From the NCBI GenBank assembly GCA_941918925.1, contig OW799237.1, forward strand, positions 96,011,015 to 96,075,014: DNA of 64,000 nt, written 5' to 3'. Position 1 is the first letter of the stretch, and every line of letters starts with the position of its first letter. This document shows, one piece after another, positions 1 to 12,097 of this stretch. The notes beneath the pieces were generated by a model. That model saw nothing but the letters and a program-made list of their open reading frames with translations, searched no databases and had not been told where the DNA came from. The DNA is from Phyto melanocephala. Taxonomy: Eukaryota > Arthropoda > Insecta > Diptera > Rhinophoridae. Made by a program: the position numbers and the translations under genes.

Positions 1-1342
1 AGAGCTAAGTACGTACCAGCATTAGCTTTGTAAGATTATAAGGTTGGAGTTGAGGGTAAATTCTGTAGGAAAAATATATATATTTTGAGCATTTAAAAGA
101 ATATATATATCGCTTAAACTTCGTCTCTTACCTAACAGTTTGAAATACTCTTCACAAATTTTCTTTTACTTGTGTTGCTGCAATTTACGGTTTGTTTGTT
201 ATTTTTCGCGTTTTATGTTCTTAGTCTTGAATTTCATTAGAGTGGTTTTGTATTTATTTTAATGTTTTCTTTTTTCCTGCAATTTCATTGCCATTTGTAA
301 ACTTGTTTTTCTTACTTTCTTATGGTATATTGTTGACGACTTGTTTTCTACATGATGTCTATGGGATTACTTTTTCAGATACTAATAAAAAAATATTTAT
401 AGCGTTTTATTGTTTTATAAAAAGAGACACTCTTGTATTGAAGTTAATTTTTTTTAGGATCTTTCTTGCATACAATTTGTGTAAGTAAGCTATGTAAGGG
501 ATCAAAAATATTTAAGAAGTTCCTCTTGCTTGGACGTGTGCTTCGAATCTAATTGTATCATATTATTAATTTGTCAGCAAAATGAAATATTTTTTACGAC
601 ATTAATATGCTAAATAATTGAATCAAATTAAGTTGAGGCGACAGTCAAATGAAGTGGTTTGACTCTTCTTCATGGCGAGCATTTTTCTTAACAACCGGCA
701 GCATGAAAACATGGATTTAACATTTATGCATTTATTTACTGACTTGTTTAAATTCCTTAATATGAAGCCACAAAGGCCAGTAAAAATATTTATATTTTTT
801 AAGTTACAAATTTTTATTTCTTTGTTTGTATTAAAAAATATTGACTTTTGACTCTTTTATAAAATATTCGTTTATATATTATTTAATGGAACCCTTTAAA
901 TATTTTAAAAATTGTTTATTCCCCATTTCTGTACCTGTTATTGAATTAGTTTTTGCAAAATAGTTAAATTTTCATTTAAAACAGTAATACTAGACATAAA
1001 TTAGCATATATTTTTATTGAATGGTGTTTGGCAAATTAATTTATTTTGACATAAAAATAGCAACCAATAATCATTAAATAAACCTGTTTAATTGTGAAAA
1101 ATATCTTGTTAAATTATTTGATATTTCTGTGATAGAAATCTATAATCCTTAATTTTAGAGATTTTTTTTTGTATTTATCTACAAAAAATTATTAGAAGTA
1201 AATTTGAACGCATGCCTGTGTATATGAGAGTTCAATTGTATGCTTTTTCGTGTATAGTGCTACGTACATATGTATGTATTGACGCATGCACGTTCATGTG
1301 TATGTGTTTTATTATAAAATGATCCTTTTATTCCATTGTACT
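1..1342. other. AT-rich non-coding DNA
   Basis: No recognisable gene or element. The one open frame near 288-488 has a hydrophobic, AT-driven composition and no family resemblance. Short TA-rich tracts occur near 76-115 and 1260-1275. Confidence 0.6.
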
Positions 1343-1450
1343 TATAATATTAGGTTGGTTGTTTGATTCGTTTGTTTGTTCGGGCGTTTGTTTGTTTATT
1401 TGTTTGACTGCTCGGTCGCCTGTTTGGTTGATGTGTCTGATGTGATAATC
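1343..1450. repeat. TTTG-rich low-complexity tract
   Basis: Irregular run of GTTTGTTT-type words on the + strand. It explains the Q/N/T-rich open frame on the opposite strand, which I do not treat as a gene. Confidence 0.7.
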
Positions 1451-2440
1451 CGCAGGAATTAATGAATAAACCATTAACAAATAAACTAGAAATCCCAATG
1501 TTATATGGACATGTATTGAGAAAACATATTATACCCAAACAGCAACGACTAAAAAAAAATAAAAGAATTAGCAAACAAACATACGCAAGGCCTTACACAT
1601 GCACAAACTTAGATGGTCTGGTGATACAAACACAATATAGATTATATTGCACAACCCTTATCAGTTAAATATTTTCGACTTGAACTTGTCATTTAAACTT
1701 AAAATTATTTTTTTTTTACTTTTCTTTGCATAAAAAGAGCTTGTACAATTTTTGCTGTTGTTGTCAAATGTTTTAAAGTTTATCTTAATTTACCAGAACG
1801 GGCTTTATAATGTTTTAGCGTATTTTTGGTTTTATTAATTTAAAAGAATTTTTGACAATAAATAACAAACAAAAAACAGATGTTTTCATAAGATATGAAG
1901 CGAGCAGAAAATTCCCACAAGGCTGCACTAAAAAAATCAAATATATAAATATGTATATGTATGTATAACAATTTATATATACACACTCCTCAAAATCCTT
2001 AGCTACGATAAGAGCTATATGAAACATTATTGATCTTTATTAATCTTTATAAGTAAACTCAGAATAATACAAATAACTCTTATCCCACGAAGAAATATGC
2101 GCTTTAAGTGAAATTATATTCTAAAAAAAATGATTTGTTTTAATATTTATATCTATTTCGAATATTACAAAGATAAATAACATTCGGAAGAATAATTGAT
2201 TCTTAAAAAAATATAAGATGTAAACTCAAATCATTTTAGTTATTCAAATGAAATTGATGCAACATTTCATACAAAATATGTACTAACAAAATTATAATTA
2301 AAATTATAATTAATATTATTTCAATAAAATAAAAGTTCGGAACGATAACTTATTTAACCTAAAACTTTACTAAAGCCCACATGCTTCTTAATTAATATTA
2401 CGCGGAATTCTAACTACAGTCTTTATTTTAAAAAGAATAA
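1451..2440. other. AT-rich non-coding DNA
   Basis: Nothing recognisable. Two open frames of about 70 codons (1462-1668 and 1815-2027) have random-looking composition. Confidence 0.5.
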
Positions 2441-2444
2441 AAAA

Positions 2445-2750
2445 ACAAGTAAGAGTACTATATTCGGCTATGCCGAATCTTTTATACCCACCACCAATTT
2501 GATGTACTTTTATAGCATAGAATTTATTATTTTATTATTAACAGTAATCGCTATGGAATAATAAATTTATTCTTATAAAAATTTTGTCCATAGAGAAATT
2601 ATATGAATTTGAGATAAAGCGTTATATGAGAGGTAGGCGTTAAAGTGGGCGTGTCACCTTAATTTTCTGGCATAACAATGACATTAACCAGAAAGATAAA
2701 TCTAGCAAATTTCAGCATCCAATTTCATCATCATAGCTTTAATTCTAACT
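2445..2750 (-). mobile_element. INE-1/DINE-1-like Helitron, 3' end fragment
   Basis: Starts with ACAAGTAAGAG, then the hairpin ATTCGGC-TAT-GCCGAAT, then TTTTATACCCACCACCAAT. This is the reverse complement of the right end of the large element at 24902-27250. It continues into sequence matching the 288-bp internal repeat of that element (GGGCGTG, AATTTTCTGGCA, AGCAAATTT) and stops near 2750. The resemblance to Drosophila INE-1/DINE-1 (GCCACGCCCAC words, TATACCC ends) is from knowledge of that family. The copy is 5' truncated. Confidence 0.7.
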
Positions 2751-5325
2751 AATGCTGATTGTATGCAGTAGCAATTGAAACGTATATTGATTAGTTATGC
2801 CAAGTCACCAGTAAAATATCGATGTTTTGGATGCACTTATATTTACTTTTGAAATGAAAGTACGTTTATATTCGAAAAAAGCTGTACTTTGATGCAGTTG
2901 TGGAAGTGAATAAATTAATAAAAAATTTTAAAAATTGTTCAATTGCAAGTGCATTCACCCTTTCATTTCAACAAGGCATGTCTGTATGGTAGGAAATTAA
3001 AACAATCTATGCATAAGCCTGTCATTTACGTACCAAAATAGACTTTACAAAATGATTTTTTTGTGCTTAAAATAATGCTTAAAAGTGGAAGCTCGCCGTA
3101 CAGATTGCATGCCCTCCTTAAGCTAGTTTTTCAAATAAATTTTTACATTTCTCCCTCCAAACATGCTTTGTCCAAATTACTACTTTTGATTAAGTGATTA
3201 AATTCTTACAAAAAATTATATCAAATCAACTATTTCCAGGAAAAGTTTTAACCAAATGCTATTTTTGTATAAAATTTTTTAATATTTGTTATGTACTGTC
3301 ACATTAGGTAAATATCTGATAAAGTGAACGTAATCACTAAAATGTATTAATTTCTTTGGTAAATATTAAAAAATTTTTTGATTTAATTAAATTCCAATAT
3401 CATTCTAATGTTGTATGTTTAAGGATAGTTTGTGTAGCAACAATCACTTAATATTAAAATAGTGGTCACGCTTATGTTATACATAGTAAGTAAATAATGA
3501 AATAAGAAAAGCGAAAATTAATTCCAAAATCCCATAAAAGGCTAACTTCTATGAAACTTTTACAAAAACTACAATTTCTAATACCATTTGCAGAAGAGCA
3601 TTTCAAACTGCGGCCTTCTTGTGAATATAATGTTTGCTAAAATTTTTGCTTTAATATTTGCTTTAGCTCTTACAGTTTTGTTGCCGAACTTGGGACCTTC
3701 TTTCTGGTATGGTATCATACGTACGCTCGTATGTAATCCTCTAGTTCATTTTCATTTTTGTTTGACTTCCTGACTGGCAAACGTTACATTAATACCAGAG
3801 AGTTAAAATTAGCAAATAACAATCAAATATAAAGCACATCAATCCCATAATATCAAGTACACTCCTACACAAACACACACACATATATATACGCACTAAT
3901 GTATTAACACATTAACAGCCATATATTCTGACAGCAACTTACACATTTATAACATTTCGCACACAATAATGTTTTATGTTTCTTCCTGGCTTTAACTTTA
4001 GGCTTAAGCACACACTCTCGCCCAATCTTAGTTATGAAATAGTGTGTATGTGTAAAGTCCAATGTATTTCTATTTGATCGTTGGATTTTGCCTTATTGTT
4101 GTCAACAATCAAAAATCCCCACAGTGCGTTGTATGTGTATATACATACACACATACATATATTTGTGTGCATACTCACAGCGTTATTGTGTTGCAAAGTC
4201 AATATTTTACTGGCGTTCGCTTTGATTTGCTTTCTGGCTTATCAATTGTTTTGCAATCAGCAATAAATTTTACGTTCAACAACAATAGTCGATACTCTGT
4301 GTTATGGCTACTGGTATAATTGTTGTTGTTGTTGTGTTGCCGTATTAACGCATTCTATTAAAATTATTGTTAATCGTTTTGTTTAAACAGTGTGTTTTAT
4401 TTTGAACAAAAAAAATTAAATAAAGAAACGAAGTGGAAGTATGGTTGGTAGCAATATAGTGTGGGAATTGAAGTTTCATGAAAATTATGCCAGCAATTAG
4501 GAGGCAATAAAATAGTTCAAATATTAAACGAAACTTAAGGAAAATAAAAAAGTAATAACATCGAAGAAAATAGAAAATAATGGATATTGCGCTGAACTGC
4601 CTTAGCCAAAAAAACATCCCGTTTTTAAGTTTTTGGTTTTCTGGCTCCCGTATGTCAATCTGTCTTTCACTCTGTATGTCTCTCTGTCTGCTCTTCTGTC
4701 TCTTTGTCTGTGTGCACTCGATTGGGTAAAGCTGTTAGATGGATTTAGATAAAACTGAAGTTCAATATAATCTAGTATCTAGTTTAATATATAGAATACT
4801 TTTTATGGCGAGATAATATCATATTTCTAGCAAAAAATAGAAAAAACAAAACAAAAAATTTTTTTACTGATTTTTGGCTAATTGTACTAGAAAGTTAGTA
4901 AAATAATAATATTTATATGCAAAGACATAACAGAAAGAGCAGTATAAGGAAATTTGCAATAAAAACATGATACTAATATATTGATACATTATCTACGAAT
5001 CAGAATGGGTAAATATTTTTGATAGAACTTTCGGCTCCAGGTTATCAAAATATAACTTGCCTAGGTTTGGAATATGCATCAATTAAAAGCGAAACTTAAA
5101 GGGTCATTATTATTGAACATCTTGCTTATAAAAACAATGCCTGTAGAATTGTAATATTAGCTCTTTTTTTTAATATGACCAGTACCAGTAAAATTCGTTC
5201 AATCCGTTACTTAACCGGTTAACGCGGTTAACTTTTTTAAATTTTTTTTTTTTTTTTTTGGAAAACGTTTTTTATTAAAGTAAAATAATACAAGAATTTA
5301 AAAATTTATTTATTTTTTATAAAAA
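2751..5325. other. AT-rich non-coding DNA with simple repeats
   Basis: No gene recognised. Contains a CA/TA tract near 3868-3893, TTG repeats near 4320-4336, a CTGT/TCTC-rich tract at about 4650-4715 and a T-run near 5240-5259. Open frames at 3588-3773, 4062-4319 and 4345-4617 are hydrophobic by composition and were not accepted. Confidence 0.5.
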
Positions 5326-5437
5326 TTATGAAAGTATAGCCCGTCCTATAAAGAGGACGCTGGGACTTAGAGGAATCATAGGTGATATGAAACCAAATTA
5401 AAGTTATTGTTTTATTCAAATAAAACGAAGATTATTT

Positions 5438-6447
5438 TGCATAATATGGAATTAAACAGTCCTCGCAGGGTGTTACATCACATTTGGCGCAAAATGGAAG
5501 TGTTTTTGATATACAGTTTTTTTTTCCTGACATATACGCTGTTTCTTTCGTTTTTTCATAAAATGTCCTTTATTATCTTATCCTGCATCTGAAAAAAAAC
5601 TTTCGTGGAAGACGTTCTCGATCTGCCGACAGACGGTTTTTTAAGTAAGGAAGGGTGACAGATCTTTTGAAATCTAACAAATTAATGCCTTTTTCGCTTA
5701 CAAGTTTGTAAACAATCCACGAATTCATCATAGCCATACCATTTCTTGGCTCTAATATTTGTTGCGTATTTACCCACTACCAGTCATGTTGATTCACTCC
5801 ACCCATGTACCTGTTATAATATTTCAGCAAAACTGAATTCTTTAGCCTTTACATCCCACCTGCTTGCTTTATTGAGAGGTTTTATTTAAACGAAATTGGT
5901 AGCTATTGTAACACACTTGTTGTCATTCCATTTTGCAATAAGTATTTCTGCATGTGCATCGAATCAGTAATCAAATAAACCTCGTTATTTCTTTCTAAGA
6001 GTTTTTGAGTCTTTAAGAGGACATGACGAAAGTCTGTTCTCTCTCAAAGTCCCAGTCACACGGAATCCTAGCTGCTGTAAATGAATCAGTAAGTCTCTAC
6101 TGGTAAATAAATTGTCAAAATATATTTGATGACTTGTGGTTTCTGATATACCATCTAACATATCTAGTACTACACTCGATCCTAATGCCAATTTTTCACG
6201 ATCTTTTTTTGCGATCGATTTTCTTATATATAAGTCAAAATTATAGCAATATCCACTCAGGCTCAGATATATCAGGTAATTTATATTGCAGCATAAGTTC
6301 TCCTGTTGTTATCATCGACCTCGTCTTCATCAGTCAATTCATCTGGTTATGGTAGAAGAATAATTATATCTCATCTTCAGATGCCATAAGTGTAGGATTA
6401 TTTACAATATCATCCACTTCTCGTAAAGACAATGCTCTTCTATACAT
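5438..6447 (-). pseudogene. piggyBac transposase pseudogene
   Basis: Minus-strand reading gives the family signatures in order. The start is an ATG at 6447, then MYRRALSLREVDDIV and acidic residues. After a gap comes a catalytic-domain stretch at 5985-6215 containing YFDNLFTSRDLLIHL and VTGTLRENR, then YNRYMGGVNQHDW near 5785-5825. The end is a cysteine cluster CAKCDVTPCEDC at about 5455-5490, matching the C-terminal zinc-binding region of piggyBac transposases. Stops and frame changes occur after the acidic N-terminus, after LRKK and inside the NQHDW segment. Much of the region between the acidic N-terminus and the DNLFTS segment, which would hold the first catalytic aspartate, is missing. 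It cannot be functional. The family call is firm. Confidence 0.85.
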
Positions 6448-6760
6448 CTTTAGAGAAAATAATTTTAAGAAATTTTGAACTGAAGTGAATAATATTAATG
6501 TTATACCGCGAAACAAAAACTCAACTACCCGCAATATCTAATGCAAAAAATGATGAAGATCGACACATAAAACTTAAAATACTAAAAAAAAATATTCCTC
6601 TTTGGACAACGTCAACAAACACCCATATGAATCCCCCAAATATAAGGCAGATAATAAAAACTGTTAATATTTTGATAATGTCAAGTACCAGTGTCATATA
6701 AATAGGACAGTCACAATGCACCATCTGTTTTTTGAAGTATGGTATTTTTTTATTACAATA

Positions 6761-6847
6761 GGTAGGTAGGAAAAAGGGATGCAAAAAGCAGTATCTGCCG
6801 CTTACACCCACACTCGGAGACCGGAAAGGTCAATTGCGTTATTTTAC
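6761..6847 (-). mobile_element. 87-bp retroposed LINE/SINE 3' tail with TSD
   Basis: Flanked by a perfect 13-bp direct repeat TTTTATTACAATA at 6748-6760 and 6848-6860. The inserted 87 bp, read on the minus strand, contains GGTCTCCGAGTGTGGGTGT and ends in CCTACCTACC. The same tail ends the LINE at 18531-19545, and a related one ends the SINE at 59364-61140. The TSD shows this is a complete, extremely short retroposition event rather than a decayed piece. It sits inside the piggyBac remnant and is therefore younger than it. Confidence 0.85.
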
Positions 6848-7167
6848 TTTTATTACAATAAGTATGTAAACACTTTGGGTAAACACTGTTTAATTTAAAT
6901 ACTAGCATATAATTTTGTTAAAGTTTGTGTTATATGATTTATTAACATATTTATAATGTCGCCCAAGATTCCTAAAAATGCGCTAAGTTTATTCATTTTT
7001 CACTGGCAAGTTATAACCGATTGAAAAAGCAAACATACATATAAAGACCTTTTGGTATTACACCTAACGAATAAAAAATATTTTTAATATAAAAACTATA
7101 TATAAGGGACAAAAAACATGTTTTTTGTAATGTCCTATAAATAGGACGCTGGGCTATAATGGATTAA

Positions 7168-8439
7168 GTTAATTTTTGCCAACCACCAGTTCATTTTTAT
7201 GATAAACCACAACTTAATTTCAATGAGGTCGTGAAAAAAATTAACTGAAATAATGAGTTAAGAATCAATGTAATTACCAGGAAATTTAACATAGTTCTTT
7301 AAATGCTAAGCGACAACATTGTCAACTTAAAATTAACTTTTAAGCTTAAAAAGTAAAGAACTAATATCAAAGAAGAAAAAAAATTATAAATCGTAATTAA
7401 GTTGCCATATGTTGTTTTATATAGCAAAAACAATGAAAACCTTAAATTCATCAACCTAACGTTCAAAGTTAAAGGTCAGCATATCGGTCGCTTTTGGGAG
7501 AGAAAAGCTAATTATCTGTCCCATAACAACTACCTTCACCAAACGGTAATTGAAAATAGTAGGACAAACAGTATCGTTATAAAAATACTCTAATACATAC
7601 GAAACGAAATCAAGCGAAACGAATATTTTTAATATTATTTAAAAAGGAAATTACTTTTTATTTTTAACACCTTGAAACGAGGACACCATATGCTTTTATT
7701 GTTCCAATTTCTTTCACAAACATAAGTTACATGATTAGTTTTTGTTAAGTTAAGTACAATTGTTATGTCTGTTACAGGAAATGAAAATTAATCATATTTA
7801 TAAAATCGCTATACCAAAACACAAACCATTAAAAATCAATCTATTCAATAGCACAATTTTGATTACCAAAAAGAAAAAAATTAAACATATTGTTGTATTA
7901 GACACCTCTATGATTGACACTATTTGATTTAACTAATGTATTTATAATTTATGTTTTTTTTTTGTACCCCCCAAAGAAAACAAGCCAGACTTCTGTGTAG
8001 GGTAATGCGGCATCTGAAATACCCTTCAACGATAACATTGATTTTGAAAAATAATTTTACATTTATTTAACTCACCTGTTTCTAGGATCTTGTGTTATTA
8101 ATTTTTTTTTTGCTGATTTTTGGATTCTGTTTGGTTTAAGTAATTATTAAATTATTAAATTTTAATTGCTTAGCTTTTGCTTGGTTGATTAAAAATAAAC
8201 GGATGAATGTAAGAAACCTATGTTGTATTTCAATCTGTGTATTTTATATAAGACCAAATAAGTACTGTAGTACTTAACTTTACTGGCTACAAGTAAATAG
8301 TTCTTATTTTAATTGCGTATTAAATTTATTTCATCAAGCTATTATAGAAATAACAAGAATTTTGTTAAAGTTAAAAAAATTGCAACATTTTATTATTCCT
8401 TAACTTAAACATAAAAAAAATAAAATTTAATAGTAAATT
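7168..8439. other. AT-rich non-coding DNA
   Basis: Nothing recognised. The open frame at 7402-7593 (63 codons) is not low complexity but resembles no family I know. I see no splice or start context supporting it. Confidence 0.5.
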
Positions 8440-8446
8440 ATTTATG

Positions 8447-8991
8447 TTTGCAGATGACATCTGACTTTTTTACCACTATAATTATGAAGTAGTACTTGCG
8501 TGCGCAAATAGAATATGATGCATCAATATTATCCGAATTTCTAAGGATAAACAAATTATGTCTAAATGCTAACAAAACTAAATTCATACGATTTTAGCCA
8601 TATAAATTAAGAAATACTCAGTTAGTGAGTGTCTATAGAGACGGTGAATTGATTACTGAATCGGAAAATCTTAAATACCGTGGTATAATTTTAAGTCATA
8701 ATATCTTATGGGAAAATCATTTCAATCATATAAAATGTAAAGTGTCAGCTGCTATTGGTATACTACGTAAGTTTAGAAATGTTAATTTATTAATCTCTTA
8801 TTCATTCGTATCTAACATATCTTCCTTCAGTTCATGGATTTAAAAGGAATGCTGCTATGCGATCTTTACAGTCAACGTAAAATAAAGCTTTAAAACATGT
8901 TTTTAATCTTCCACTGCGTTGTAGTACAATCATTTTATTCAAATAATATGCAAAAACTGTATTACCAATCAGAGGTCTTTATAAACATATA
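8447..8991 (+). pseudogene. Reverse transcriptase pseudogene (FADD motif)
   Basis: FADD at 8447-8458 (ttt gca gat gac) matches the catalytic [YF]xDD box of reverse transcriptases. It is followed at once by a stop and a frame change. The next frame reads ILSEFLRINKLCLNANKTKF, the usual stretch after the box, and then a 72-codon open segment at 8625-8843. That segment has ENLKYRGIILSHNILWENHF, equivalent to the conserved KYLGV...LSW..H of non-LTR elements. The segment after 8843 shifts frame again (HGFKRNAAMRSLQST, then LPLRCST). The 5' part (endonuclease, fingers) is absent. It is a dead copy. Confidence 0.8.
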
Positions 8992-9417
8992 AAGGGTGTA
9001 TGAAAAGTTTAGCCAATATCCTCCTCTTCAATTTTTGTGAACAAGAATTCATTCAACATGGCCCGATAACGTTCGGCATTGACTGTAACGGTCACTCCTT
9101 GTTCGTTTCGAAGAAAAATTGCCCAATTATGCCTCTGGACCAAAATCCGCACCAAACAGTGACTCGTTTTTGGTGTATCGGCTTTTCAATGTGTGCGAGT
9201 GGGTTTTCTGTGCCCCAAATGCGACAATTTTGCTTGTTTGCATACCCGCCAAGATCAAAATGAGCTTCATCTGAAGAGATGATTTTTTTTGCCAAAATCG
9301 GCCAAAGTAATGTCGCAATATTTCCCAGCGTTGTTCAAGCGTGTTACCATTCACAAAAGTGTTACCATTCACAAAATAAGCACTAGTTAAAAAAAAAACG
9401 TTAGATGGCGGACCCTT
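8992..9417 (-). mobile_element. Tc1/mariner-family remnant inserted in LINE
   Basis: Flanked by TA on both sides, with AAGGGT at the left and GGACCCTT at the right, a decayed inverted pair. The minus strand encodes a transposase core piece at 9092-9295 with SSDEAHFDLGG (first catalytic Asp), ANKQNCRIWGTENP and VTVWCGFWSRGIIGQFFFE. It continues in another frame toward KIEEEDIG at the left edge. A sister copy lies at 50190-50678. An 18-bp duplication, GTGTTACCATTCACAAAA, lies at about 9342-9377. Confidence 0.85.
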
Positions 9418-9755
9418 TATATTTAAATGTATAAACAATATTGGCACTCAAACCATACAATTAAATCGAGTTGCAGCAAATACGAAAAGGGAAACTAGAG
9501 AGGCATTGCATTTAAATGCCGTCAAATTTGAAAACTTTCTATTAAAAAATGTTAAACTACTTCTTGCAAGTTTAATTGAATTTGAAAATATTACAAAAAA
9601 AATATGCATATATAATCTGTAATGTATTTTAATAAGCTGAAATTGTAATTAGTTTAAGTTGCCGTATTGCCTCTACCATTTTTGGCGCTGAGACTTAATT
9701 TAACTACTGCATTGAGTACTATTAAAATAAATATATCTTATAAAAAAAAGTGTGT

Positions 9756-10364
9756 TAATAAGAAAAAAAAAACAACAAAAATTATAAACAATAATTTTTG
9801 TTGGCAATTTTAATATTAAAGTCTAATCAATTATCACCCAGAAAGTACTAACATACCACATGCAATATATAATAGTCATGAAAAGTATGTTGTTCAGTAA
9901 TAACAAGTCATAACCTAGTTTTTGCTGTGTTTCTTTTACATCTAGTTCATTGTACTGAAATCCAGTACGTTGTACCGAAGTCTAGTGCTTTTATCCAGTT
10001 GTTGCTGATCTAAATAAATGTCTAATGTCTTATATTTAAAAAAAATTAACAATAAAGTACTTGTTTATTTCCAAATATCTTATAAATTATGGTCAAATAT
10101 TAATTTGTGCATCGTAGTATTTTTAGCACAAAATTGTATGTTGCAGAAGTGCATTACTCAGCACTATTAGATTTTAAGCAGATCTTTCCAAAATCTAGTG
10201 AAATCTCATATAAACTAAATGTGAATTCCATGTAAATGTATTATTAGAGTCAAATTCACTAAAATCTGTTCCTAAGCCTGAATGTGATTATTTTTTCTCA
10301 TCCTCAGACAGACAGACAGACAAGTCGCTTTAGAATATTACAAGAGGCTAAAGAAAAATTTTGT
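9756..10364. other. AT-rich non-coding DNA
   Basis: No gene seen. A short GACA tract lies at about 10308-10322. Confidence 0.5.
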
Positions 10365-10749
10365 GGGCCAATTCAAAGTGGTTGCATATCAGTCATATTT
10401 GTACTATTTCATATTATTTTATGCACGCATAAAATTTTTGTTAGTAATTTCCATACAAAGAAAATAATATGACTTTACACATTTGTTTCCTATGTATAAG
10501 AAATTGTTTATGTTATACTTTTAACCATACTGTCTCTCAGAGAGAATTTCTTCGCTTCTCACCTCTCAGAGAGAATATTTTCTATTTTCTTCTTTCCTGT
10601 ATACATTTAATTTTTAACAGCGTCATCTCTTTGTCTTCTTTCTTGTATTAAATACATAATTTGTTAACAAAAGGTGTTCAAAGTCACTAGTCATATTAAT
10701 ATGAATTATATGACATAGTACAATATGAGAGTCTACTTTGAATTGGCCC
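10365..10749. mobile_element. MITE-like element with GGGCCAATTC termini
   Basis: Inverted ends share GGGCCAATTCAAAGT exactly (15 bp, left 10365, right ending 10749). A looser match follows inward (TCATATTTGTACTATTTCATAT against TCATATTGTACTATGTCATAT, read in pieces). The right flank begins with GTA, so a TA target is possible but the left flank is TG. The interior is non-coding and contains a duplicated CTCTCAGAGAGAAT (10533-10575). The 385-bp size fits a non-autonomous DNA transposon. Superfamily not assigned. Confidence 0.65.
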
Positions 10750-11036
10750 TGTATGTTTTTGATCTAATTAAAATATTTCTCGATGTTACATACGGAGTAA
10801 CAAACTCATGTCGTGTCTTTTAAAACTTTTGGGGGTAATTGGTATAAAAAACACACCACATGTTCCCCTCAGATTTAACTCAAAAGCAAAAAAAAAAAAT
10901 ATAGACATGAAATAAAAGAATATTCAAACACTTTTTTTTAACACTAAATACATACATACATTGTTATTTATTTATTATTTATTTCAAACAGTTGTAATTA
11001 TTTTTTAATATGCCAAAATGAATTATGACTTGTCGT

Positions 11037-12095
11037 TTTATTTTTTTCCATATTTTTTTTTTCTTTTTTATTTAAAATCCACATTTGTAATACAATAATA
11101 TAATTTCTTTTTGGGTCTCAGCGCCACTGGGGCATTACTGAGGCAAGTTGATAGTACAGCAAGTTAAATACAATGTATTACAAAGACAAAAAATATATAT
11201 AAATTTCATAATTTACTAATTTATAATGGAATTATAAATTGTTATAAAGTATAGTAATTCAATTATTTATTATATTTTCTTTTACACAAGAAAATTGTAC
11301 AACAATCCTGTACTTGTTGAGGTAAATTATTATATTCTATACTACCTGCGTATTAAATTTTTTGTTTAAGAGTTTCCAAACGACATCTGCACATCCATAG
11401 ACAGTGACTATTTCTAGTGTTAAAAGCAGTTAAATATCTTGAAACGGTAATTGTATGAAGATCAATATTATGTAGAACTTTAAAAACGTAGACTAATAAC
11501 TGCATTTTTAATAATCCATGTACTGGAAAAAAATTTTTAGCTACATCTCTATACAAGGAAAGATTAGGATAACGGCAAGGTTAATTAAATACGATCTTTA
11601 AGGATTTGTTCTGTAGTATTTGTAATGATTTCAGATCTGTATTTTTTTGAAGCCCATAAATAAGGGTCATATAATTTAAATGACTTTTAATTAGGGTTTG
11701 AAAAACAATCAACTTTGTTGCTGTATTTAATCTGTGTTTTAATTTTTATAGATTGCCAACAACCGGAGCGATTTTGGCACTTAACTTTTCGATATGCATA
11801 ACCCATATAAGGTTATTTTGAAGACAAACACCAAAGTTTTTTACAGAGTCTACTTCCAAAATTTCTTTTTTTGTTGTTAGGCTTAAATGTAGAGTGGAGC
11901 ATTTTTGAGAAATACTAACAAAAACCTAAAATTTTAAAGATTTTAAAAAGGTAAGGTTTTATTAAAGAGCTTAAATTTAGTTTTTCGAAACTAGATTACA
12001 GTAGATAAAATTATTTTAAAATTTATTTGTTAGATATTTAGAGTTTATGTATAATTTAAAAGATTTATTTTTTTACAATCTTTTTCCATATCATA
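11037..12095 (-). mobile_element. Non-LTR retrotransposon fragment, inverted
   Basis: The minus strand carries the C-terminal part of a reverse transcriptase and a 3' UTR with GGCGCTGAGACCC (11115-11127). It ends in a poly-A tail that appears as a T-rich tract at about 11038-11072. Coding segments read NFGVCLQNNLIW (about 11830), LIVFQTLIKSHLNYMTLIYG (about 11670-11730), LKSLQILQNRSLKIVFN and, at 11353-11556, SLYRDVAKNFFPVHGLLKMQ. These correspond to the thumb region of non-LTR reverse transcriptases. There are several stops. The UTR phrase links it to the copy at 8440-9755. Confidence 0.75.
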
Positions 12096-12097
12096 TA

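Larger units (their letters stand above)
5326..7167 (-). mobile_element. Decayed piggyBac-family transposon
   Basis: Both ends carry a related terminal motif. On the left TTAT is followed by GAAAGTATAGCCC and the palindrome-like GTCCTATAAAGAGGAC. On the right, read inward, TTAA is followed by TCCATTATAGCCC, AGC and GTCCTATTTATAGGAC. TTAA is the hallmark piggyBac target, and the left copy appears mutated to TTAT. The interior holds minus-strand transposase remnants and a later 87-bp retroposed insertion at 6761-6847. The length of about 1.84 kb is shorter than a typical autonomous element, consistent with internal deletion. Confidence 0.75.
8440..9755 (+). mobile_element. Non-LTR retrotransposon, 3' part (jockey/CR1-like)
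   Basis: Contains the end of a reverse transcriptase, a C-terminal region and a 3' UTR. The UTR has the phrase GGCGCTGAGAC at about 9684 and ends in an A-rich tail near 9735-9750. The same GGCGCTGAGAC phrase, with GCCTC upstream, occurs in the inverted fragment at 11037-12095, so both probably belong to one family. A Tc1/mariner remnant (8992-9417) is inserted in it. Coding sequence resumes after the insertion with a stretch including RETREALHLNAV and FENFLLKNVKLLLASLIEFE (about 9487-9590). Confidence 0.75.
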
